The position numbers were made by a program, and so were the translations under genes. The notes beneath the pieces are model-generated. The model was not told where the DNA came from. It saw nothing but the letters and a program-made list of their open reading frames with translations, and did not search any database. Positions 8,628-16,168 of a stretch of DNA of 64,000 nt are shown piece after piece (position 1 is the stretch's first letter; every line of letters starts with the position of its first letter). Source of the DNA: Dellaglioa kimchii (lineage in GTDB: Bacteria; Bacillota; Bacilli; Lactobacillales; Lactobacillaceae); the NCBI RefSeq assembly GCF_046115505.1, contig NZ_CP170736.1:186001-250000 (forward strand), written 5' to 3'.

Positions 8628-10072
8628 TGAAGCTACTTTATCAACAAATGTTAGCATTCTTCGCGGTTATCATTACATTGGTCATTGTATTTGGCGCTTT
8701 ATTTTTAAATTTCACGAGTGATATGGTCTATAAAAATACATGGACACAATTGGAAGGTTACTCGGATAGTTTAATGTCAGAATCAATGGTTTTAAAAACA
8801 ACCGATTCAAAAACGCAATTTAATTTAAACTTAAATAATTTAAGAAATGCAGAATTAATTTTAAAAACGCAAAATGTTCGATTTACTATTTATACTAAAA
8901 AATCTAAAATTATCTATCCTGATAATGCGGTACAGGACAATATTACAAGTGAGCAGTGGAAAAAATTGGAAAATGGTGAAGTTGTTCACCGTACACCGCA
9001 TATTAATAGACAATTAAAAACAGATATGAAAGCAATTAATATGACCGATATTTTGAAACCTTATTTTTATAATGGTAAATTATATGCGGTTATATCGGTT
9101 GGAGCCAATGTTTCTAATATTCAATCCAATATGAGTCAAATGACTCAGAATTTGGTTATTGCGTTTATTGTCTCTGTTATCGCTGGAATTATTTTGAGTT
9201 ATCTTTTAGCGAGATACTCTGTTTCTAGAATTAATCGATTGAGACGTGCAACTCGAATGGTTGCTGATGGTAATTTTGATGTGCATATCGAAAGTAGACA
9301 TCGAGATGAAATAGATGATTTGGCACAAGATTTTGATGGCATGGTTTCTTCATTGAAAGAATCAGAGAAAGAAATAAAACGTCAAGAAGAACGTCGTAGA
9401 CAATTTATGGCTGACGCTGCACACGAAATACGTACACCGTTGACAACTATTAACGGACTACTTGAAGGGCTAGCATACGATGCAATTCCAGAAGAGAGCA
9501 AGGGGAAGAGCATTGAACTAATGCAAAGTGAAACTAAGCGATTAATCCGATTAGTCAATGAAAATTTAGACTATGAAAAAATTAGGACAAATCAAATTAT
9601 GCTAGCGCTAAGCAATTTTGATGCTGTTATTGTTTTGAATAACATCGTTGAACAACTAACAAAAAAAGCAATAGAAGCCGACGATAAGATTGAATTAAGT
9701 GTTCCTAAAAACTTAATGGTTTTTGCGGATTACGATCGATTTGTACAAGTTATTTTTAACATTACGCAAAACGCCATTCAATTCACTCAATCGGGAACGA
9801 TTCATATTTCAGCTGAACGTGGTTATCATGAAAGTATCTTTAGGATTACTGATACAGGTATTGGTATGACAAAAGACCAGCTAGAAAATATTTGGGAACG
9901 TTACTACAAGGCAGATCCATCTCGTAAGAATACTAAGTACGGAGAATCAGGATTGGGATTATCAATTGTTCATCAATTAATGCAACTTCATAACGGAAAA
10001 GTTGAAGTGATGAGTACTGAAGGAAAAGGGACAACGTTTACATTGACGTTTCCAAATCAAGAAAATGAATAA
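8627..10072 (+). CDS. Sensor histidine kinase (HAMP, HisKA, HATPase), partner of the upstream regulator
   Basis: 481 residues. Two membrane helices (about 8-29 and 170-192) bracket an extracytoplasmic sensor domain of about 140 residues. A HAMP linker follows (about 193-245), then the H-box ADAAHEIRTPLTTI with phospho-acceptor H266. The ATP-binding boxes are N (NITQNAIQF), G1 (DTGIGMT) and G2 (GLGLSIVHQL). It autophosphorylates on H266 and passes phosphate to D53 of the regulator encoded just before it. The pair is transcribed together and ends at a strong terminator, so dlt downstream has its own promoter. The ligand is not predictable. Confidence 0.95.
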   Translation: MKLLYQQMLAFFAVIITLVIVFGALFLNFTSDMVYKNTWTQLEGYSDSLMSESMVLKTTDSKTQFNLNLNNLRNAELILKTQNVRFTIYTKKSKIIYPDNAVQDNITSEQWKKLENGEVVHRTPHINRQLKTDMKAINMTDILKPYFYNGKLYAVISVGANVSNIQSNMSQMTQNLVIAFIVSVIAGIILSYLLARYSVSRINRLRRATRMVADGNFDVHIESRHRDEIDDLAQDFDGMVSSLKESEKEIKRQEERRRQFMADAAHEIRTPLTTINGLLEGLAYDAIPEESKGKSIELMQSETKRLIRLVNENLDYEKIRTNQIMLALSNFDAVIVLNNIVEQLTKKAIEADDKIELSVPKNLMVFADYDRFVQVIFNITQNAIQFTQSGTIHISAERGYHESIFRITDTGIGMTKDQLENIWERYYKADPSRKNTKYGESGLGLSIVHQLMQLHNGKVEVMSTEGKGTTFTLTFPNQENE

Positions 10073-10090
10073 ATAGTTAAAAAATAATTA

Positions 10091-10130
10091 AAGAATGATT
10101 TCTATATGCAAATAGAAATCGTTCTTTTTT
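10091..10130 (+). terminator. Intrinsic terminator after the two-component system
   Basis: A 15-base-pair stem (10091-10105 with 10112-10126, one mismatch) and a six-T tract end the regulator/kinase transcript, separating it from dlt. Confidence 0.93.
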
Positions 10131-10252
10131 GTGATATATCGTAAATTCTGTTACACTGAAAAACGGTTAATAGGATTATTAACTTGGTTCAATATTACAA
10201 AATTGTTAGGTTAGTATGACATAGATGAATGCTAAACGGGGGAAAAAAAGTG

Positions 10253-10258
10253 TATACT
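10253..10258 (+). promoter_or_regulatory. Probable -10 box of the dlt operon
   Basis: TATACT lies 30 bases upstream of the dltX start and downstream of the preceding terminator. No good -35 hexamer is seen 16-18 bases upstream, which would fit an activator-dependent promoter. Confidence 0.45.
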
Positions 10259-10287
10259 ATATTCATTCTAAGGGGGATGTGATAAAT

Positions 10288-10437
10288 ATGAGCCAAAAAT
10301 GGCATGATTTAAAAGAAAATGAAGTTTTTATGTTTATCGTTCGAACTGCCTTTTATTTTATTGTATTGGCGATGCTAGTTTACCTGTACTCATTTAAAGG
10401 TATAAGTAATGGTACGTTTATCTATAATGAATTTTAA
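10288..10437 (+). CDS. dltX: DltX, small membrane protein of teichoic acid D-alanylation
   Basis: A 49-residue protein with a single membrane helix (about 16-38) and the conserved C-terminal motif FIYNEF typical of DltX. Known DltX proteins act with DltB and DltD in transferring D-alanine across the membrane, and the terminal motif is essential. I chose the ATG at 10288, which has AGGGGG eight to ten bases upstream; a longer in-frame start at 10225 lies upstream of the likely promoter and adds an unlikely basic tail. It is the first gene of dltXABCD, with dltA 14 bases downstream. Confidence 0.92.
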   Translation: MSQKWHDLKENEVFMFIVRTAFYFIVLAMLVYLYSFKGISNGTFIYNEF

Positions 10438-10451
10438 AGGAGAGCAAAGAC

Positions 10452-11981
10452 ATGATAAAAAATGTAATTAATCAAATTGATATGATCGCAATGTCCGATC
10501 CCAATCGCATTGTTTACAATGATTTGGGTGAGACAAATACTTATCAACAGTTAAAAGAAAAATCTGATGCATTAGCATTGCATTTGATTGAATTAAATTT
10601 AGATAATAAACGTCCAATTATGATATATGGCAATCAAAAATTTAATATGCTAGTGGCTTTTTTAGGAAGCGTTAAATCAGGGCACGCATATATTCCAATT
10701 GATTCGCACTCACCAGCTGAGCGTTTAGAGTCAATTCAAGAAGTTGCGAAACCAGTCGCTTGTATAGCTGTAGCAGAATTACCTGAAGTTAAACTCGATG
10801 TACCTGTAATTTTATCAACTGAATTAACAGAAATTATTGAGAATAATCAAGGGGTAGAAGTTCCTGATCCTAGTTTCCAAGTAACTGGTAAAGATAACTT
10901 CTATATTATCTTTACATCTGGTACGACTGGACAGCCAAAAGGGGTTCAAATTAGTCATGATAACTTGATAAGTTACGTGAACTGGATGATAGAAGATTTC
11001 TCTCTACCAGAACATCCCAATAGTCTATCTCAGGCACCATACTCATTTGATTTATCAGTAATGGACTTGTATCCTACATTAACTATGGGAGGTAAGCTGT
11101 CTGTTTTACCTCAAGAAGTGACGGATAATTTCAAAGTTCTTTTCCAAACATTGCCTACTTTGGACTTACAAGTTTGGGTTTCAACACCATCATTTATTGA
11201 TATTTGTTTATTAGAACCAACGTTTGATGATAAACATTTACCAGATCTTAGTCGATTCTTATTTTGTGGTGAAGAATTAACTCACAAAACAGCTGCAGCA
11301 TTGAAGCAAAGATTCCCAATGGCTAAGATATTTAATACGTATGGTCCTACGGAAGCAACAGTTGCGGTTTCGAGTGTTGAGATTACTGATGCTATTTTAG
11401 AACAATACCCACGATTACCAATTGGTTATGCCAAATCAGATACAAAGATGGTTGTGGTTAATCCAGAAAATGAACTAGTACCAAATGGTGAAGAAGGCGA
11501 ATTAATTATTGCTGGACCTAGCGTTTCAAAAGGCTATCTTAACAATCCTGAAAAAACGGCCAGTGCTTTTTTTGAAATGGATGGCGTAGCTGCCTATCGA
11601 ACTGGTGATGCAGCAATTATAAATTCTGAAGGCATGTTGTTATATCGTGGAAGAATTGATTTCTAAGTTAAACTACATGGTTACCGAATTGAATTAGAAG
11701 AAGTTGACCATCATGTGTCATCGCATCCATTTGTAAAACAAGCAATCACTATTCCAAAATATAACAAGGATCATAAAGTGGTTCAATTAATTGCATATGT
11801 TGTTCAAAATGATAATCCAGTTGAACGAGACTCAGAATTAACAGTTGAAATTAAAAAATACTTGTTAGATACAATGATGTCATATATGATTCCACAGAAG
11901 TTTGTTTATGTTGATGTTTTACCATTAACGCAAAATGGTAAAATTGATCGGAAGACACTAATAAATGAGGTGAATGCTTAA
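10452..11981 (+). pseudogene. dltA: dltA, D-alanine--carrier protein ligase, interrupted by an in-frame TAA at codon 405
   Basis: The frame 10452-11981 would encode 509 residues, the normal DltA length, and is collinear with the family throughout. The adenylation motif TSGTTGQPKG is near residues 152-161, and YRTGD precedes the hinge. At 11664-11666 a TAA sits where the family usually has a glutamine codon (RIDF-stop-VKLHGYRIELEE). A single C-to-T change (CAA to TAA) explains it, and the frame continues undisturbed to the normal end. The 404-residue product would lack the C-terminal subdomain with catalytic K497 (NGKIDRK), needed for D-Ala-AMP formation. Function is therefore probably lost unless the stop is read through, is a sequencing error, or the two parts complement. 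DltB starts on the dltA stop codon (TAATG). Confidence 0.9.
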
Positions 11982-13177
11982 TGGTATCATTCCAACCTTA
12001 TGTCAATCCGATGTACTTTCTATATCTTATTGTCGTTTTAATTCCGATTATTATTGGTTTGCTTAATGGTAAAAGATTTAGATTGTATGAAACGTTGATT
12101 TCATTACTCTTTATTTTCTTAATATTTGGTGGCCCAAAACTTCACGAAGGCTTTAATCTACTTATTTATATAATTTTTGAAGTTTTACTTATCGGGTTAT
12201 ACATGAATTATCGCAGTAAGCATAACCAAACGTGGGTTTTTATTATAGCTGTCCTTTTAGCAATAGCACCATTATCCATCGTAAAAATAACACCAGCCAT
12301 TAATAATGGTATACCATCAATTATTGGCTTTTTAGGAATTAGTTATTTAACGTTTAAAGCGGTTCAAATGATTATGGAATCACGAGATGGTAGTATTAAG
12401 AAATTTGATTTAATGTTAACTTTACAATTTTTATTATTTTTCCCAACAATCTCATCGGGACCAATCGATCGTTACAGACGATTCGTTAAAGATTATCAAA
12501 ATGTCCCAAGTCGAGAAAAATATTTGGAAATGTTACAAAAGGGTGTATTTTACATTTTCTTAGGTTTCTTATATAAATTTTTACTAGCATACCTATTTGG
12601 TACAATGTTGTTACCTCAAGTCGCACGTATCGCATTACTAGACGGTGGTATATCGTGGGCCTTAGTTGGTTACATGTACACGTACAGTATGGATTTATTT
12701 TTTGATTTCGCTGGGTATAGTTTATTCGCAGTTGGTATCAGTTACTTTATGGGAATTGAAACACCTCCTAACTTTAATAAACCCTTCATCGCACACAATA
12801 TTAAAGATTTTTGGAATCGTTGGCACATGACACTTTCATTCTGGTTCCGTGATTTTGTTTATATGAGATTAGTCTTTTTTATGATGAAACATAAATTAAT
12901 TAAAAGTCGAATAACAACAGCTATTGTTGGTTATTTTGGATTATTCTTACTCATGGGATTTTGGCACGGGGTTACTTGGTATTACATCGCCTATGGTCTA
13001 TTTCATGCGATAGCGATCGTCATTAATGATGCATGGCTCAGATTTAAAAAGAAACATAAAACCAGTATTCCAAGTAATAAATTTACAGAAATTTTTGCAA
13101 TCTTTATTACGTTTAACATCGTTTGCTTAAGTTTCTTAATCTTTTCAGGATTTTTGGACAAACTATATTTTTCATAA
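11981..13177 (+). CDS. dltB: DltB, MBOAT-family D-alanyl transfer protein
   Basis: 398 residues with about 11 hydrophobic segments. The MBOAT signature surrounds the active-site histidine in GFWHGVTWYYIAYGL (residues about 326-340), and the SGPIDRYRRF segment (about 160) is typical. It accepts D-alanine from the DltC carrier on the cytoplasmic side and, with DltX and DltD, passes it to lipoteichoic acid. Its ATG overlaps the dltA stop, so its translation would normally be coupled to the end of dltA; the upstream nonsense codon may lower its expression. Confidence 0.96.
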   Translation: MVSFQPYVNPMYFLYLIVVLIPIIIGLLNGKRFRLYETLISLLFIFLIFGGPKLHEGFNLLIYIIFEVLLIGLYMNYRSKHNQTWVFIIAVLLAIAPLSIVKITPAINNGIPSIIGFLGISYLTFKAVQMIMESRDGSIKKFDLMLTLQFLLFFPTISSGPIDRYRRFVKDYQNVPSREKYLEMLQKGVFYIFLGFLYKFLLAYLFGTMLLPQVARIALLDGGISWALVGYMYTYSMDLFFDFAGYSLFAVGISYFMGIETPPNFNKPFIAHNIKDFWNRWHMTLSFWFRDFVYMRLVFFMMKHKLIKSRITTAIVGYFGLFLLMGFWHGVTWYYIAYGLFHAIAIVINDAWLRFKKKHKTSIPSNKFTEIFAIFITFNIVCLSFLIFSGFLDKLYFS

Positions 13178-13202
13178 AATAGATAATTAGAGGAGAATTG
13201 AT

Positions 13203-13439
13203 ATGAACACAAAAGATAAAGTTTTAGATATATTAGAAGAGACAACAGGTAGCGCAGAAGTTAGAAATAATTTAGATTTAAATATTTTTGATGAAGGCCT
13301 ATTAGATTCAATGGGTTCAATTCAATTAATTTTAGAATTACAAAATGAATTAGGTGTTGATATTCCAATTTCAGAGTTTGAACGTTCTGAGTGGGCAACA
13401 CCAAATTTAATTATTGCAAAAGTAGAAAGCTTGATCTAA
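13203..13439 (+). CDS. dltC: DltC, D-alanyl carrier protein
   Basis: A 78-residue acidic acyl-carrier-type protein. The phosphopantetheine attachment site is S36 in GLLDSMGSIQL. It carries D-alanine as a thioester from DltA to DltB. A clean AGAGGAG site lies upstream. Its stop is directly followed by the dltD ATG. Confidence 0.97.
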   Translation: MNTKDKVLDILEETTGSAEVRNNLDLNIFDEGLLDSMGSIQLILELQNELGVDIPISEFERSEWATPNLIIAKVESLI

Positions 13440-14687
13440 ATGGGATTGAAAAAGAAGTTATTCATGATCATTGGGCCTGTTGTTTTGGCTGTTGCATTAC
13501 TATTAGCCATACTACTTGCACCAGTCAATTATAATTTCAGTTCTGCAAAAACTGAAGAAAAAGCAGCAGTATCGCAATCTACTTTAATTTTAAAAGGCTC
13601 TGCTATTCGTCAAAAGGCATTAGATGATGGTTATGTGGCATTTATCGGTTCATCCGAATTTTCACGGATGGATTCGATGCATCCTTCAGTTTTAGCGAAA
13701 AAATATAATCGTTCATATCGTCCATTTTTAATGGGAACTGGTGGGACACAATCGCTTAATCATTATTTTTATTTACAAGGTATCAAAAATCAGTTAAGAA
13801 ATAAAAAAGCAGTTATGGTGGTATCACCACAATGGTTTGTTCCTAATGGTGTAAGAAAGCAAGTATTTAATAATTTTTATTCACCATTACAAACAACAGA
13901 GTGGCTACTATCTGCAAATGCTAACAGCCAGTCAGATCGTTATGCTGCCAACAGATTTATTACTTTAATGTCTGGCGAAGGAAATGAATCTGTTCTAAAT
14001 GCAATGCATAAAATTGCTGAAGGACAATCGTTATCTGAAGCAGATGCTACGATGCTTCGCTTGAAATTAACGATTTTGAGTCATGAAGATCAACTATTCT
14101 CAGCTTTTCCGATGGCCGATCGAACACAGACTATCGATAGACAAACTAAGAATCTTCCAGCAAAATATGATTTAAATAAATTAAATATTCTTGCTGGTAA
14201 ATATGGTGCTAAATGGACAACCAATAATGATTTTGCAATCAAAAATAGTTATTGGGATAAAAATAAGCTTAACAAAAAAATTGATAAGCTTGCAGGCACT
14301 CAGACTAAATTGAATTATGATCATTCTGTTGAATTTTCAGATTTCCAATTAATTTTAAATCAGTTTGCTAAAGAACATACTGACGTCTTATTTATTATTC
14401 CACCTGTAAACCAACGTTGGGCAAGTTATACTGGGCTATCATCGAAGATGCTAGCTAACTTTGATGGTAAGGTTACTAAGCAATTGAAATCCCAGGGATT
14501 TAATAAAATTGCTGATTTCAGTAAAGATGGTAATGAAGAATACTTCATGGAAGATACGATTCATTTAGGTTGGAAAGGTTGGGTTGCGGTTGATAGTTAT
14601 GTGAACCCATTCCTGACTCAAAAACAAGTTAAACCTAAATATCATTTAAATAATTATTATTACTCAGAAGATTGGCAACAAGAATAA
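13440..14687 (+). CDS. dltD: DltD, D-alanyl-lipoteichoic acid biosynthesis protein
   Basis: 415 residues, with one N-terminal membrane helix (about 7-28) and an extracytoplasmic SGNH-like hydrolase domain. The serine motif FIGSSEFSRMDS (residues about 62-73) and the C-terminal DTIHLGWKGW (D/H pair) match DltD. It acts outside the membrane with DltB and DltX in the last transfer of D-alanine to teichoic acid. It is the last gene of the operon, followed by a strong terminator. Confidence 0.96.
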   Translation: MGLKKKLFMIIGPVVLAVALLLAILLAPVNYNFSSAKTEEKAAVSQSTLILKGSAIRQKALDDGYVAFIGSSEFSRMDSMHPSVLAKKYNRSYRPFLMGTGGTQSLNHYFYLQGIKNQLRNKKAVMVVSPQWFVPNGVRKQVFNNFYSPLQTTEWLLSANANSQSDRYAANRFITLMSGEGNESVLNAMHKIAEGQSLSEADATMLRLKLTILSHEDQLFSAFPMADRTQTIDRQTKNLPAKYDLNKLNILAGKYGAKWTTNNDFAIKNSYWDKNKLNKKIDKLAGTQTKLNYDHSVEFSDFQLILNQFAKEHTDVLFIIPPVNQRWASYTGLSSKMLANFDGKVTKQLKSQGFNKIADFSKDGNEEYFMEDTIHLGWKGWVAVDSYVNPFLTQKQVKPKYHLNNYYYSEDWQQE

Positions 14688-14701
14688 AAAATAGTTGGAA
14701 T

Positions 14702-14740
14702 AAACCCTTATTGCATATGCAATAAGGGTTTATTTTATTA
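14702..14740. terminator. Terminator of the dlt operon (palindrome, possibly bidirectional)
   Basis: A perfect 30-base palindrome (15+15) at 14702-14731 ends in a T-rich run. It lies between the convergent dltD and pseudo-ATPase genes and overlaps the 3' end of the latter. Confidence 0.9.
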
Positions 14741-15287
14741 TAGGAGATTCTGTAAAGGGAATGATTTGCGGTTGAGTAAGTAACTCTGTCTGTTTAGTTG
14801 TGATAATAATGCTTAAATCTAATTGGCAGGTTAATTCTGTGACCAAATCAATGAAGAATCTTGTTTCTATTATTGAAAATTCATCAATTAAGCCTGATAA
14901 AATGATCACCGAATAATCGTTTAAGATAGCTCTAAAAATTAAAATAAGTGTTTCATCAAAGTGACTTAAATCAGTCGTTTTTTTGTTGATAAAATTCGGT
15001 GAATAGTGGTGAAAATATTGTCCATAAATTAATTTTGAAATAGTTTTATATGTTTTTTTGAGCTGTTTCTTAGATGTTAAACCTATATTTTGTGTGATAT
15101 TTAGATAAGGAACTATTAAGCTTAGTTCTTCAATTGTGATCAAAGTAACTGACTTTGAATTAATAAAGTCTTGATTTTCAAGTTGATTTACGAATTCAAA
15201 TGATTTATCTAAAATGATTGAAACCGAATGGATAGGGAATAATGAGGTTAATGATTGAGTTGTATTAGTGTGTTTTTTTAATTGCAT
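14730..15287 (-). CDS. Degenerate ABC-transporter ATPase-like protein lacking nucleotide-binding motifs
   Basis: 185 residues. The second half aligns by eye with an ABC ATPase of the MacB/LolD kind: VPYLNITQNI sits where these have (I)PYLTVxENI, LSHFDETLILIFRAILNDYSVIIL where they have LSGGEQQRVAIARALxxxPxVIL, and IIITTKQTELL where they have TIIxVTHDxEL. All key residues are gone: no Walker A lysine, no LSGGQ, no Walker B DE, no H-loop histidine. The frame is intact, with a strong AGGAGG site seven bases from the ATG, so it is a conserved-looking pseudo-enzyme rather than an obvious pseudogene. It is 19 bases downstream of an FtsX-like permease gene. Unrecognised by name. Confidence 0.7.
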   Translation of the reverse strand: MQLKKHTNTTQSLTSLFPIHSVSIILDKSFEFVNQLENQDFINSKSVTLITIEELSLIVPYLNITQNIGLTSKKQLKKTYKTISKLIYGQYFHHYSPNFINKKTTDLSHFDETLILIFRAILNDYSVIILSGLIDEFSIIETRFFIDLVTELTCQLDLSIIITTKQTELLTQPQIIPFTESPIIK

Positions 15288-15306
15288 GGTGATGCCTCCT
15301 ACTAAT

Positions 15307-16047
15307 TTAATGAGATGAGTTACGGGTAGAGAATAAGACAGATAGGAATGAAATAAGGCTAATAGTTATACCGCCAGCGAATAGATATGCAGAATTAATG
15401 AATGATTCTTGCGAGATTAATGTACTAAATTGTACGTTTGTAGAGGAAATTAAAAAATCCCCATTAAAATTGGTTAATTTATGTGACAGTAATTCTAATA
15501 ACTCAGATGATATTTCTGAGGGAGAAAGTTGAATAGCTAATGAATGGTTTATCCAATAAATATTTAGTTCTCTCAGCAATGAAGTATAGCTATTTTTAAA
15601 GAAGAAAATTAAAATCATCACTAAAATTAATGCTGCTATAAAGATGGTAAAGACTTCAAGAGCGAATGCAAATGCGACTTTAGGCTGACTTTCGCCGATA
15701 TTGTGCAAGCTAAGATATTCGTTGGTACGTTTATTAATGATTTTTTTATAAATAACAATACTGATAGTAATGCCCGCTATCAATAACCCAATAATAATAG
15801 GGTAGATTAGGCTGACTTGTTGTTTATGGATATCTGTTAAGATACTAACTAAATTAGAACTAGATGTACTATTAACATTAATATGAGCAAGCATTTTTTT
15901 GAAACTTTTAAATGATTCAAATGAAATTTGATTAAATAATAAGTTTGAGAGACCGATTAGTATTGTGAAAAAAAATATGATAAATAACCCAACTGTTTGT
16001 TTCTTATGATAAAAAATACTAGATAATGATTGTAGAATTAAAGACAT
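15307..16047 (-). CDS. FtsX/MacB-like four-helix membrane protein (permease-like)
   Basis: 246 residues with four predicted membrane helices (about 19-36, 80-101, 125-150, 220-240). The first loop and the third loop (about 150-215) are probably outside, which is the topology of FtsX/MacB-type ABC permease halves. Residues about 105-123, KKIINKRTNEYLSLHNIGES, resemble the cytoplasmic coupling region (RxxEYxxLxxLGxs) of these permeases. The next gene is a degenerate ABC ATPase, which supports the assignment. A good AGAGGTG site precedes the ATG. No substrate can be assigned; members of this class often act by mechanotransmission rather than transport. Confidence 0.65.
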   Translation of the reverse strand: MSLILQSLSSIFYHKKQTVGLFIIFFFTILIGLSNLLFNQISFESFKSFKKMLAHINVNSTSSSNLVSILTDIHKQQVSLIYPIIIGLLIAGITISIVIYKKIINKRTNEYLSLHNIGESQPKVAFAFALEVFTIFIAALILVMILIFFFKNSYTSLLRELNIYWINHSLAIQLSPSEISSELLELLSHKLTNFNGDFLISSTNVQFSTLISQESFINSAYLFAGGITISLISFLSVLFSTRNSSH

Positions 16048-16123
16048 AATGACACCTCTTCGATTAATCTATATGACTAATTTTAAATAATAGTTATGAA
16101 CATTATGTGAAGTTGTTTAGAAT

Positions 16124-16168
16124 AAAAAAATAAACGTTACCGAAATTTATTTTTCGGTAACGTTTATT
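16124..16168 (-). terminator. Intrinsic terminator of ltaS
   Basis: A perfect 17-base-pair stem (16129-16145 with 16152-16168) overlaps the ltaS stop codon and is followed on the minus strand by a run of T. It separates ltaS from the permease-like gene. Confidence 0.93.

Noticed and set aside
10225..10287. Extended N-terminus of DltX
   Set aside because: It would start upstream of the likely transcription start and of the AGGGGG site; DltX proteins are about 50 residues.
11715..11981. An independent 88-residue gene starting with GTG after the dltA stop
   Set aside because: It is simply the C-terminal part of dltA in the same frame, with no convincing ribosome site; treated as the second half of the interrupted gene.
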